Shown here: piece by piece, positions 6,595 through 15,248 of the stretch | Layout of the letters: each line of letters begins with the position of its first letter | Numbering within the stretch: the first letter of the stretch is position 1 | Source of the DNA: Fimbriimonas sp. | GTDB taxonomy: Bacteria > Armatimonadota > Fimbriimonadia > Fimbriimonadales > Fimbriimonadaceae | Direction: 5' to 3' | Assembly (NCBI GenBank): GCA_031292555.1 | Contig: JARLGV010000089.1 | Location: forward strand, 1 to 64,000 | DNA length: 64,000 bases | Translations under genes and position numbers: made by a program | The notes under the pieces: model-generated | Seen by the model: only the letters and a program-made list of their open reading frames with translations | Told to the model about the DNA's origin: nothing | Databases searched by the model: none

Positions 6595-9569
6595 CACAAA
6601 CCGATTCGCCATGCGCCGTCCGGTCCGGGTGACTCTCGTACCGCGATCGGCTCGCCGTCCACCCCGGTGACGTTCGTTTCGGTCCAATCGCGGACCACAT
6701 TCAGTTGAGCGTCGAGGACCCGGTTCCACACGTTCCAAGTGGCGCCTCCGTCGGGCGACTGCAGCTTGTAGAACCAGCGGAGCCCTCCCGCTCCCTCTTC
6801 GTAATCACCGATCGAGCCGGTCGACATATCGATCACCGTTCCCCACGAGGCGCCCTCGTCGTATGTTTGCCCAAAGTGGCACTGTGTCCCATCCCCGTAG
6901 AAGAGCCCGACCGGCCACTGTGGGCCGCTATCCTGGAAGCGGGGTCGTGCCCAGGTCGCGGAGATGCCCGTATCGCCATCGGTCCACGAAAGGGGAAGCA
7001 GGTTCCCGGCGCAGCCCATGCCGATGTGCCCTGTCGCGGTGTTCGCGTAGGTCCGGCAGTGGCGTAATGAATTCGAAACGTCGTATCCCAGGTTGCGCAG
7101 GATCGACGGCACATGGCGAAACGCCCCTCGAAACCGTTGCCGATTCTGGACGACGGCATGCTCCACCAGATGGGGAATCGGGGGGACATTCAGATCGAGT
7201 TGGGAGTCGACGTTTCCGAACGCCCACGGCGTGCCCGTCAGGAATTGGCCGAGGCGGCCGGAAGTGCCGGCGCCCTCCGCGATCGACGGGTTCGCCGTCT
7301 CATAAAGCTGAACTGGCGTGCCATCGATGGGAACGCCGGCCGGAGTAAACACGAGTCCCCACCCCTGGGCCCTCAGCGATTTCGAGACGAACAACGGCGT
7401 AGGTCCTCCGAAGGGGGCGGTTTGCGGGAACGGGTTTCCGCAGCCAGGATAGACCTGGACCTCGTCCCATAGGTCCTGGCAAGGGATGTCGAGCCAGGGT
7501 TCAGAGACGTCTATCCAGTCGGTCCAGCCATTCGACGACCAATCGTAGGTCGCGCCCTCGCCGCCGATCAGGAGCATGGGCAAGGCATCGCCGTGGTAAC
7601 CGTCGCTCGGCGTAGCGAGCAGGGAAGCAGTCAGGCCGGGGAAGGTGGCGAGCATCGCCTGCAACTGGGCGATGCTGTACCACACGTAGTAGGGCGAACC
7701 CGATCCGATTGGAGTGACCAGCGAAAGGGCAGGCAAATCCAGAACCCGATAGTCGGCTTCTAGAAACAGGTACGACTGCTGAGTTGTGTTGTCGGTAGGC
7801 GAGGTCCACGCGGCGGTGAAATCCTGAAACGGTTCGAGGATGGTGACCGCGCTCTGTTTCTGTATGTCACTGGACCGAACCAGCGACACGTCGGTGAACG
7901 TGGCCGAGCACCCATCCGGAATCCCCGAAAACTGAATGGCGGCGCAGTACTGCACGCCCCACCCGAGCGCGTACTGGACGGTCGAGTGGGCGGCGGTCGG
8001 AAATCCGCCCGGGTCCACGATCGGGTTTCGAGTCTGTTTCGTGCCGACCGTCGCGGTGTCGTTTCCTGCGCAGCAGAGGTCGAGACGAGGACTCGTGGTT
8101 GCCAAATCGAGCGGTAGCGGCCAAGTCTGACCGGCCAGTCCAACGGTTAAGCTTGGGGAATAGGCGGCCCAAAACGTTGGATTTGGCGGCGCGTTCCCGG
8201 TTGTTGAGGCGACGCACTCGTAGAGCGCGCCGTCCGACTCCGCCACCTGCCCAATGTCGTAGGATGCCGAATCGTCGTAGGCGGGAGCGTTGAAGGCGGC
8301 GGTGACCTGCAAGTATCGCCATGCCTCCCATGTCTGCACTGCCGCCGGCGCGGTCAGGGTCGCCGAGCCGACACCGCCGCTTGCGGCCACATTCACGCCT
8401 CCTGAACCGGCGAGGGTCGTGTGGGCGCCGGCCGTCCAATTCGAAAGGGACGAGCCGTCGTCGACCACGACCGACGAACTTCGGGAGAGCGAAAGGGCGC
8501 TCCATTGGAAGCCCCGAAACATCATCCGCCAGTCGCGAGGATCGTCGCCGGAGCCCGATGGACCCAGGTTCGAGAGCCATGCCGCAGGAGCCTGCCACTG
8601 CTCGATCGTCGCCGACGGAAACGCGATATTCGAAGCTCCTGCGTTGTACCAGGCCGAGCAAGACCACTCCTGCTGCGTCACCGAGTCGTTGAAGGCGCCG
8701 AGCGACGGAGTCAGGGTGTTTGTCGTGCCCGATCCGTTGATCCAAGTCACCTTGGCCGTGCCGGGATAGGTCTGGCCGAAGCACCTCAGCAGGCCGTAGA
8801 GTTCGAGTTGGATTGGCGGATTGATGAACGCCTCGATCTGGCATCCGCCTTGGGACGCGACCTCCGCTTCTACGGCTCCGGACGAAGCGTCGACCGTCAT
8901 CGTCCCATACGCCGAGGTGTCAGACTCGTGATAGGACGTCGAGATACCGACATCGTTGAACGCGACCCCTACCGACGTGATGTTGGAGTCTCCGCCGCTT
9001 GCCTCGGTGAAGACGGTTACGTGCATCAAGAACCCGACGACGGTCTCGGTGGAGATCGTGAAAGAGTGGGAGAGCGAGACGACGCCACTGTTGATCGAGC
9101 ACGAGAAAGTGCCGCCCGGGCGGGTGAAAAGGGTGTATTGGATTCCCCTGGCCGGAAGTCCATCGCCTTGGGCCGTCCCGCCGTAGTTCGGGAACGATGT
9201 GCCGTTGACAAGAGCCGATGAGGCGGGAGTGTAGGTCGTCGCCCATTCTTCGACGTCGATCTCGACGTCCCACGACCCGCTCGCGTCGATGGAGGAGGAC
9301 GGTCCGGATCCGTCTCCGACATGAACGAGTTGGGAAGTCGCGTACCCGTCCGCCGCGGTAAGGCTGACCTGCAAGTTCGAAACCGCCCCGTAGTCGTACT
9401 TCGAATACGCGTCGAACGCCAGGGTAACCCCGTTGCACACGATCGTCCCCTGCGAACCCGTATCCGCCGAAGCCGTCCCCAACGGCCCCCCGCCCGCCGT
9501 CTGCGAAGACCCGACAATAGCGCCGGAGAACTTGATATGCCAGGTACGGCCGGTCTTCCAAGTAGACAT
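6534..9569 (-). CDS. Large tail fibre/tip protein with Asp-box motifs
   Basis: I chose the ATG at 9569 (MSTWKTGRTW), giving 1011 residues; the open frame continues upstream but that part does not look coding. The protein is rich in Gly, Ser, Thr, Trp and Tyr and is mostly beta. Near the C-terminus, TYDEGASWG and SPDGGATWN match the S-x-D-x-G-x-x-W Asp-box of BNR/sialidase-like propellers. It follows the 820-residue tail protein in the same operon. It is probably a receptor-binding or polysaccharide-contacting protein. The 3' end overlaps the convergent glycosyltransferase by 61 bases. Confidence 0.6.
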   Translation of the reverse strand: MSTWKTGRTWHIKFSGAIVGSSQTAGGGPLGTASADTGSQGTIVCNGVTLAFDAYSKYDYGAVSNLQVSLTAADGYATSQLVHVGDGSGPSSSIDASGSWDVEIDVEEWATTYTPASSALVNGTSFPNYGGTAQGDGLPARGIQYTLFTRPGGTFSCSINSGVVSLSHSFTISTETVVGFLMHVTVFTEASGGDSNITSVGVAFNDVGISTSYHESDTSAYGTMTVDASSGAVEAEVASQGGCQIEAFINPPIQLELYGLLRCFGQTYPGTAKVTWINGSGTTNTLTPSLGAFNDSVTQQEWSCSAWYNAGASNIAFPSATIEQWQAPAAWLSNLGPSGSGDDPRDWRMMFRGFQWSALSLSRSSSVVVDDGSSLSNWTAGAHTTLAGSGGVNVAASGGVGSATLTAPAAVQTWEAWRYLQVTAAFNAPAYDDSASYDIGQVAESDGALYECVASTTGNAPPNPTFWAAYSPSLTVGLAGQTWPLPLDLATTSPRLDLCCAGNDTATVGTKQTRNPIVDPGGFPTAAHSTVQYALGWGVQYCAAIQFSGIPDGCSATFTDVSLVRSSDIQKQSAVTILEPFQDFTAAWTSPTDNTTQQSYLFLEADYRVLDLPALSLVTPIGSGSPYYVWYSIAQLQAMLATFPGLTASLLATPSDGYHGDALPMLLIGGEGATYDWSSNGWTDWIDVSEPWLDIPCQDLWDEVQVYPGCGNPFPQTAPFGGPTPLFVSKSLRAQGWGLVFTPAGVPIDGTPVQLYETANPSIAEGAGTSGRLGQFLTGTPWAFGNVDSQLDLNVPPIPHLVEHAVVQNRQRFRGAFRHVPSILRNLGYDVSNSLRHCRTYANTATGHIGMGCAGNLLPLSWTDGDTGISATWARPRFQDSGPQWPVGLFYGDGTQCHFGQTYDEGASWGTVIDMSTGSIGDYEEGAGGLRWFYKLQSPDGGATWNVWNRVLDAQLNVVRDWTETNVTGVDGEPIAVRESPGPDGAWRIGLCYSIGGALTVSFSFDGLTFA

Positions 9570-9741
9570 GTTTGTGGGGAGCGGGCCGCGGGTTGCAGGT
9601 TGCGGGTCGGAACAGGGCGCGGGGTCATTCCGGGCAGAAATTCCGCGAACTACTCTACACTTTCCTGCCCCATTGTCCAAGCGGCCCCTCATTCGACTTC
9701 CTGCCCTATCGTCATGCGCCTTGGGCGCAGCGCGATTCGCC
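9570..9741. other. Intergenic stretch between the two large tail genes
   Basis: There are 172 bases without a gene. On the minus strand it starts at a very stable hairpin, then has a small GCGCC-TTG-GGCGC hairpin (about 9717-9729) and a G/C-biased stretch near 9575-9610. I see no ribosome binding site of good quality before the ATG at 9569. Confidence 0.5.
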
Positions 9742-9764
9742 TTACGACAACGTCGTAAGGCGAA
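9736..9764 (-). terminator. 13-bp perfect hairpin across a stop codon
   Basis: TTCGCCTTACGAC (9736-9748) and its exact complement (9752-9764) flank a three-base loop. The hairpin covers the stop codon of the 820-residue tail gene. No T-run follows on either strand. It could act as a processing or stability element, or a weak terminator separating the two large tail genes. Confidence 0.5.
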
Positions 9765-12204
9765 CAATCGGGCGTCTCGCGATTTGGGCTCCGTGGTCGA
9801 AGACTCGTTGCTTCGACAACGCTTTCAGCGTGTTCCAGTTAAGGCCGATCGAGCGAGCGGTGGTGCCGTGGACGTCGAGGGGGGCGACGATGGGGGTGGA
9901 CTCGCCGACGTAGCGGCAGGGACGCCAAACGGCATCGGGCGAGGACGACGAACCGAAGGCGCCGACGTGCTCGAACGAACCGCTGAACGTCTTCACCCGA
10001 ACCGTCACCGGCGAGCCCTCGGAACCCCGATCCAGGGCAATCAGGTCGCCGCGCCACAACCCGGGCTGGTATTCGCACTCGAACTCCACGACCTGCCGGG
10101 CGAATGGGAGCCGTCCGGCCAAAACAGTAGCGACATAGGCGCATGCGTCCACAGTCGTCAGGGTCGGGTCTACCCAGCTGTATTTCCGCAGGTAACCCAG
10201 CCAATTCACGGAACGACTCGCGGGAGCGACTGTTGGATCCGCGTCCGCCTTCATCGCGGCCGTCTGAAGGTGGACGACGATCGGCTTTTGCGATCGAGGG
10301 TCGCAGCCGGTCACCCAAATATCGTTCGATTCCGGTTCGAGGACCTGGACTTTGTAGGTCCGGTAAACGAACCGATAGGCGTTGGATGATGTGATGCCGG
10401 GAAAGCCGGACGCCAGTGCCTCGGCGCTAGAGCGGTAAAGGGTGACCGTCGCCGTCGACGGAAGGGCATATCCAGGCGTCGAATCGAAAGGATCTATCAG
10501 GCTCAGCACCGGAGGGTCGCTCGGACTCGCCGGGTTGGGCCGGAATCCATGGAACCAGGTCGACGCATAGGTCTGATGCAGTCGATCGAGCCACTCGGAC
10601 CCCTTGTCGCCCACCTGGACCATCACATTCCAGTCGCCGCCGGATGCGGAGCCAGCGTTGCACAGGGTGAATCCGGCAGCGGCGGGCGAGACGTAGACGG
10701 CGGATGCCGGGATGCCGATCGTCTCGGCAAGCAGGGCGTAGGCGTCGGTCAACGTCATGCCGTCAAGGGGAATCGGATCGCTGAAGACGTACTCTTCCGC
10801 CAGCTTCCATCGGTCGCGTACATCCAATTCGACCTCCTGATTTCGGTCGATACCGTCCGCGTTGAACCCAAAGCCGTCCACCCAAACCGGTGGCTCGCAA
10901 ATCCCGTCCAGCAGCATGCCGTACTCGTCGAAGACCTGCATCGGCCTATGGCACTGTGACGTGCACGCCGGAACACCGGCGGCCTCAATGGCGCCCGGCC
11001 GGTTCAGTGTGACGCTCAATCGCGCCCCACCGACGGTGTCCGACACGTCGAGGCGGCATCCAACGGCATAGGGGACCACGTCTACCGGCGCGCCTTCACC
11101 CGACGTGGTCGCCGCCGTTTCGGAAGGATAGTAGGCACGGGCGCCGTAGACGAAGGGGGTCTGCGTCGGACCGCCAGACAGACTCAATTCGATCTGCACG
11201 GGCAGGTCCGGCGGAGTGTTGGTCGTCGGCGGATTGCCCGGGTTCATCACCGCGCCGGTCACCGAACCGGTCGCGGTAAGGGCGCGATAAATCCGAATCT
11301 GGGCATCGATGCCGTTCGTTGGGTCCTCGGTCGTGTTGAGGGGAGGCGCATTGCGCCAGGTGCTCGGAACACCGCAGATCGTCCCCGTGCTCGCATATTG
11401 CAGAGGAGCGATTCTCAGATTCGCCTGAGCCGGCGAGGGGACGTAGAACCAGAATGGCGCGCTGTCGGTGATCGTAAGGCCGGCGGTGGCTTCGCCGAGG
11501 TCCTCGAAGATGTGGGAGAAGCCCCCGCCCATGCTTGATACGACCAGGAGTTCGCGGTCCCGGCAGGGGATCAGCACCGTCAGGATGTAGCCGTTCTTCG
11601 GCGCCTGGGGAGTGGCACCGCCACCGAACTGGGTCGCGACCGCATGGTGAGGGCTGAAGTAGTCCGGCTGGTTTCCACCAATCGAGTAGATCCCGACCAT
11701 CGCATTGGCCTTCCACACTTCGGCCCGGCCGTCCGCATAGAAACGCAACGAAACACCGGCCGAGCCGTCGCCCGAATACGACCAACCGCACTCGAACACC
11801 GCGTAAGGAGAGTTGGTCGTGGGCTGGCTGAACCACTCCACGGCCATCGGTTGGTTCGCCGGCAGAACGGCCCCGCCAATGCCTTGGAGTCCGCTAGTGT
11901 TGCCGGATGCCCCAAGGTACTGCAGGAACGGCCCTCCGCCATCCGGCTGGTGAGTGCCCCAGCCAGAAGACGGACTGAGCGTGAAGTCCCCGATGCCGTA
12001 TTTGGTATAGATTCCGGCGTAAGAGTTAGACCAATCGGCATAGAAGCACGCCGGTCTCAACATACACGTGTTGGTGATCGGGTCGACCCACACATCCTGC
12101 CAATTCGTGGGCGACCAGTCCCGCCCGGAGACGAGAACGCTCATCGCATCGGTCTTGAGACGCGATTGAGCGGAGTCGATCAGGATGGAAAGTGGGTTGG
12201 ACAT
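9742..12204 (-). CDS. Phage tail tip/baseplate hub-like protein
   Basis: The protein has 820 residues from an ATG at 12204. The N-terminal half looks like a lectin- or LamG-like beta domain (residues about 40-250). The C-terminal half, with segments such as VELDVRDRWKLAEEY and QVVEFECEYQPGLWRGDLIAL, resembles hub proteins that combine a ring domain and a late tail-attachment domain, as in siphophage tail tips. It sits after the tape-measure position, where a distal tail or hub protein is expected. The assignment rests on position and general character rather than a decisive motif. The stop lies inside a strong hairpin. Confidence 0.55.
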   Translation of the reverse strand: MSNPLSILIDSAQSRLKTDAMSVLVSGRDWSPTNWQDVWVDPITNTCMLRPACFYADWSNSYAGIYTKYGIGDFTLSPSSGWGTHQPDGGGPFLQYLGASGNTSGLQGIGGAVLPANQPMAVEWFSQPTTNSPYAVFECGWSYSGDGSAGVSLRFYADGRAEVWKANAMVGIYSIGGNQPDYFSPHHAVATQFGGGATPQAPKNGYILTVLIPCRDRELLVVSSMGGGFSHIFEDLGEATAGLTITDSAPFWFYVPSPAQANLRIAPLQYASTGTICGVPSTWRNAPPLNTTEDPTNGIDAQIRIYRALTATGSVTGAVMNPGNPPTTNTPPDLPVQIELSLSGGPTQTPFVYGARAYYPSETAATTSGEGAPVDVVPYAVGCRLDVSDTVGGARLSVTLNRPGAIEAAGVPACTSQCHRPMQVFDEYGMLLDGICEPPVWVDGFGFNADGIDRNQEVELDVRDRWKLAEEYVFSDPIPLDGMTLTDAYALLAETIGIPASAVYVSPAAAGFTLCNAGSASGGDWNVMVQVGDKGSEWLDRLHQTYASTWFHGFRPNPASPSDPPVLSLIDPFDSTPGYALPSTATVTLYRSSAEALASGFPGITSSNAYRFVYRTYKVQVLEPESNDIWVTGCDPRSQKPIVVHLQTAAMKADADPTVAPASRSVNWLGYLRKYSWVDPTLTTVDACAYVATVLAGRLPFARQVVEFECEYQPGLWRGDLIALDRGSEGSPVTVRVKTFSGSFEHVGAFGSSSSPDAVWRPCRYVGESTPIVAPLDVHGTTARSIGLNWNTLKALSKQRVFDHGAQIARRPIVRLTTLS

Positions 12205-12226
12205 GGGAAGTATCTGGTGGATGTCG

Positions 12227-12892
12227 TTAAGATCGAGGCACGATACCTTGACGAATCATTTCGGCAAGGTGCCGAGTGAGTCGCTCGTCGACATACTCGG
12301 AGATGGCATCGGAAAGCCGCTTCGATGTCGCGTGTGCGGAGAGGACTGGCATCGCTTGACGCTCGATCGGAGCTACACCCAACCGTCCCTGCCGGTCGCC
12401 TCCATAGGCGCGCGCCTTTGCCGGTTCGTGGAACGCCTCGGCCCAGCCTGGATCGATTGCGACCCGCTGCGGCGACCCATTCAGGTCGGACAGGCTGGCT
12501 GGCGGCTCTTCGATAGCCCACGGCAAGAAGCCTTGGGTTCCGGCTAGGCCGGGTATGCCGGCCAGCCAATCCGGAAGGGCCGAGCGGTAGACGGCGTCCG
12601 GAATGGATCGAGCGAGGCGAATCTGCTCGGAGGGCTCGGGCGGCGCGGTACCGCGGTCGCCGAACGAATCGGTTGCAAAACCCTCGCGATCGCCGCTTTC
12701 GGCTGGCGCCGGTGCGACGACGGGCAAGGGGTCGATCTTGTGTTCTTCGTTTCGCACCGGTCGAAGAATTACCGATTGGGCAATTGCCGATCGTCTTGCC
12801 GAAGGCTGCATCGGCTTCGGAGCACTGTCCGGCGAGGGGTGAGCGAACAGGGCGGCAAACGGGTTTGCCTTGATTCGATGTTGTGGGTTCAA
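12227..12892 (-). CDS. Protein at the tape-measure position (short)
   Basis: I chose the TTG at 12892 because AGGAG lies six bases upstream, giving 221 residues; an in-frame TTG at 12937 has no such site. The protein is proline- and alanine-rich in its first 100 residues and ends in a helix-forming stretch (DAISEYVDERLTRHLAEMIRQ). It directly follows the frameshifted tail chaperone, where tailed phages keep the tape measure gene, but it is far shorter than the usual 600-1500 residues and lacks long helical repeats. It may be a miniature or replaced tape measure, or an unrelated tail protein. Confidence 0.5.
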   Translation of the reverse strand: MNPQHRIKANPFAALFAHPSPDSAPKPMQPSARRSAIAQSVILRPVRNEEHKIDPLPVVAPAPAESGDREGFATDSFGDRGTAPPEPSEQIRLARSIPDAVYRSALPDWLAGIPGLAGTQGFLPWAIEEPPASLSDLNGSPQRVAIDPGWAEAFHEPAKARAYGGDRQGRLGVAPIERQAMPVLSAHATSKRLSDAISEYVDERLTRHLAEMIRQGIVPRS

Positions 12893-12911
12893 AGACGTCT
12901 CCTGACTGGAT

Positions 12912-13052
12912 TCAGCCTTCCTCGTCGAGCGCCGCAAAGTCGAAGAGCATCTCGTCGTCCCGAGGTTCTCCTTCGAGTTCCCGAGGATGGCATCGCCAGA
13001 TCTCGCGGCAAAGGGTCAATCGGATGCGCCAGTCTGGACTGGCGCGGAGTCT
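12912..13052 (-). CDS. Tail chaperone extension reached by -1 frameshift (T part)
   Basis: This 46-codon open frame overlaps the end of the tail chaperone gene in the -1 frame. It has no good start of its own but is entered from the A7 run at 13058-13052. It reads AGA CTC CGC and so on to a TGA at 12912, ending in an acidic tail (DFAALDEEG). Fused to the first 147 residues it would give a 193-residue protein. This mirrors lambda G and G-T, where the longer form is made at low ratio and binds the tape measure. The next gene's AGGAG begins nine bases after the stop. Confidence 0.7.
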   Translation of the reverse strand, partial: RLRASPDWRIRLTLCREIWRCHPRELEGEPRDDEMLFDFAALDEEG

Positions 13053-13492
13053 TTTTTTGCCGCATCCACCGCCAGGCGCCCTGTCTCTTCTAGGTTGCCG
13101 GAGATGCGCGCCTGGACTTGGCTGAGCACCTGCTCGAACAGAACGGGGCAAACGTGCTGCAAACGGAGGAACTCAGCCTCGCTCCCGTCCATGCAGAGCC
13201 GGCCCAAGAAGTACACCCAGATTAGGGTCTCGCGATCCGAGGTCCAGTAGGGCCGCAATGGTCCGGGGCAATTCGCCTCGGACAGCGAATCGGCAAATCG
13301 ATGGGCGGCATTTCGGATCGACACGAGCGATTTGCGGCTGCACACTGGGTTGAAACGAAGTGCTTCGACGTCGGTGATCGGCACTTCGAACGGCTCGGCG
13401 GTCGGTTCGATCGTTCGAAAGAGCGTTTCGAAAACGGGGTAACGAGGTGGTTCCAGAATAGTGAGCTCCTCCCATGTGGGCGATGGCGTCAA
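13016..13492 (-). CDS. Tail assembly chaperone (G-like)
   Basis: The 158-residue protein starts at a TTG at 13492 without a strong ribosome site. It has no recognisable domain but lies between tail tube and tape-measure positions, exactly where the G/GT chaperones of long-tailed phages are found. Near its end the codons GCA AAA AAA GAC form a slippery run; normal decoding continues 11 more residues to a TGA. The nearby frameshift frame supports the function more strongly than the sequence itself does. Confidence 0.65.
   Translation of the reverse strand: MTPSPTWEELTILEPPRYPVFETLFRTIEPTAEPFEVPITDVEALRFNPVCSRKSLVSIRNAAHRFADSLSEANCPGPLRPYWTSDRETLIWVYFLGRLCMDGSEAEFLRLQHVCPVLFEQVLSQVQARISGNLEETGRLAVDAAKKDSAPVQTGASD
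13052..13058 (-). promoter_or_regulatory. Slippery heptamer A AAA AAA for -1 frameshifting
   Basis: Seven A in a row on the minus strand, phased as GCA AAA AAA in the chaperone frame. This is the classic X XXY YYZ type. A one-base slip continues into the overlapping frame that ends at 12912. Confidence 0.75.
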
Positions 13493-13598
13493 AAGTAGGG
13501 TTTGACGCTCCGCGTTTCCTTATCGAGATCCTAGGTATTTCGACGTACCGAATTGGTGTGACCCCAAAGTAGCGACCGTGGAATTTGAGAGGTGTTTG

Positions 13599-13604
13599 TA
13601 TAAT
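13599..13604 (+). promoter_or_regulatory. -10 box of the prepilin gene
   Basis: TATAAT, preceded by TG, lies 25 bases before the chosen prepilin start at 13630. No clear -35 hexamer is seen at 16-18 bases. It gives the prepilin its own plus-strand promoter inside the minus-strand tail operon. Confidence 0.55.
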
Positions 13605-13629
13605 TACCTTTATGAAGGACGATGTTAGA

Positions 13630-13998
13630 ATGTCCCGCTATAGGAAAGGATTTACACTCATCGAACTTCTTGTGGTGGTGTTGATTCTCGGCATCCTCAC
13701 GGCAATCGCATTGCCTGCTTACCTAAGTAGTGTTCAATTCAACCGGCAAGGCACTGCAAACGCCAACGCTCGGTCTTTGTCCATTGCGGTTCAGGCGGCC
13801 GCTATTGCGCCGCACACCTACGACACGACGCTCGCCGACTATTCGGCATCGATGGGAGGTTCATTGCCCTCGAACCCCTGCACCGGTACGACCACCGGGT
13901 TCACGATCACCGCTTCTGGGGCAACTGCGACCGTTTCGGCCAACACAGGAACGAATTGCGGAGCTTGGACGCCGTTGACGTTCAACCTCGCCCTATAG
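13630..13998 (+). CDS. Type IV prepilin-like protein inside the tail operon
   Basis: The 122-residue protein begins MSRYRKG followed by FTLIELLVVVLILGILTAI: a short basic leader, the prepilin peptidase site after KG, phenylalanine at +1, glutamate at +5, and the hydrophobic assembly helix. AAGGA lies ten bases before this ATG; an in-frame ATG at 13612 is also possible. The C-terminal part has two cysteines (NPCTG and NCGAW) that could form the pilin D-loop disulphide. It lies between tail tube and tail chaperone genes but on the opposite strand with its own -10 box, so it is cargo rather than a virion gene. It would be processed and exported by a type IV pilus or type II secretion machine. 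Confidence 0.85.
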   Translation: MSRYRKGFTLIELLVVVLILGILTAIALPAYLSSVQFNRQGTANANARSLSIAVQAAAIAPHTYDTTLADYSASMGGSLPSNPCTGTTTGFTITASGATATVSANTGTNCGAWTPLTFNLAL

Positions 13999-13999
13999 C

Positions 14000-14782
14000 T
14001 TAGGAGCTCCAAGCCGCGCCGCCTTGAATGGCCAACTCTCCGGTCTGCTCGATGAGGGACGCGTTCTGAAATGTTGTTGTTAACTCAGTCAGGAGCCCGG
14101 TTTGACCGGATCCGGTCGCATAGGTTCCGCCGCCCGTGTTCGCGGACAGGGTCACCAGTGCGGTTCCGAGCAGCATGTTTCCTAGAAGGCTCGAATCGCT
14201 CGGTCCAGTTGGAGTCCCCGCCAGGGTAAGGACGACCTCCTCCATCTGCATTTCATCCCGGTCGACGGTGTGCTTTCCGCTTTGGATCGACATGGGGCAT
14301 GAGAAGGCGGTTCCAGCAAAGCTGATCGCGGCCGTCAAATCGAAGGATGAGGCGGATCCGGTGAGAAGCGTGTCCAGGAACGGAGCAGAGGTCACGATGA
14401 GTTTCTCGGTATGCACTTCGACTGAGGTGCGCGTCGCGTTGGGAAAGGCGTAAGCATCGGCGATGCCGCTCCCATCTTTATGGGTCGTGGTGGCGCGAAT
14501 CACACCGCGCCGAATCGTCCCAAGGTAGCCGGTTCCTCCGATTGTCCACAGCGTGATATCGAGGTTGGAGGCGAGTAGCCCGCCCGTGCCGGGCAAGTGG
14601 ACGGTGAACTTGGCCTTCTGAGACTGCTTCACCGCCTGATGAATGGAATAGCGGTCCGCGAGGCCGCCGGCATCGGCTTGCTCGTTTACTGCTTCGAATG
14701 AGAACGACTTGAGCACGGCCAGAAGATCGGTCCCGCCGAGATTGAACGCTGCGAAGTGCAAAGCGGTAAGTGGAGTGGACAT
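14000..14782 (-). CDS. Major tail tube-like protein
   Basis: The 260-residue protein is rich in small polar residues and beta-prone segments, without membrane helices or signal. It sits between the tail-completion-like gene and the tail chaperone, which is the invariant place of the tail tube gene in long-tailed phages. No single motif proves it. The absence of a sheath-like gene beside it argues for a non-contractile tail. Its stop is one base from the stop of the convergent prepilin gene. Confidence 0.6.
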   Translation of the reverse strand: MSTPLTALHFAAFNLGGTDLLAVLKSFSFEAVNEQADAGGLADRYSIHQAVKQSQKAKFTVHLPGTGGLLASNLDITLWTIGGTGYLGTIRRGVIRATTTHKDGSGIADAYAFPNATRTSVEVHTEKLIVTSAPFLDTLLTGSASSFDLTAAISFAGTAFSCPMSIQSGKHTVDRDEMQMEEVVLTLAGTPTGPSDSSLLGNMLLGTALVTLSANTGGGTYATGSGQTGLLTELTTTFQNASLIEQTGELAIQGGAAWSS

Positions 14783-14807
14783 AGCTTTTCAGAGAAGGCA
14801 AGTGGGC

Positions 14808-15248
14808 CTAGGAGTGGTCGGCGATCGTCACGACCTCGAATTCGATCGAAACGATGTAAGTGCGCTCATTTGGGTCGGCGGGCTCGGAGCCGTCGACTTT
14901 CGTCACGAGTGGCATCAGGCCGATCGACGCGAACTCGGCGCCTGTCTGAAGCTGGCCGATTATGTCGCTTGCCCTCGCCGCGCGTTGCAGGCTGACGATT
15001 TGAGTCGGATCGTCCGGAAAGGGGAAGCGCCCGAGAACCACGAAGCGGTTTAGTTGAGACGTCTTTCCCGCCGAAGCTCCGAGGCCGTCGAAGGAGATCT
15101 CGACTGATCGCCAGTCGATCACCGCGTAAGGAGTTCCGACGATAGGCGTACGCGGCGGGCCGTAGGAGACCGGCATGCTGCCCCAGGCCGAGAGCACCGC
15201 CTCCCGAATCGAGTCGAGAAGGGCCACCGTCAGCAGAGAATTGCTCAC
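14808..15248 (-). CDS. Tail completion/minor tail-like protein
   Basis: The 146-residue protein starts at a GTG that overlaps the previous stop (GTGA), with GGAGG five bases upstream. The sequence (SNSLLTVALLDSIREAVLSA at the start, then PYAVIDW) resembles the small neck or tail-terminator proteins found just before the tail tube gene. Length and place fit a tail terminator. The family is not certain. Confidence 0.55.
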   Translation of the reverse strand: MSNSLLTVALLDSIREAVLSAWGSMPVSYGPPRTPIVGTPYAVIDWRSVEISFDGLGASAGKTSQLNRFVVLGRFPFPDDPTQIVSLQRAARASDIIGQLQTGAEFASIGLMPLVTKVDGSEPADPNERTYIVSIEFEVVTIADHS

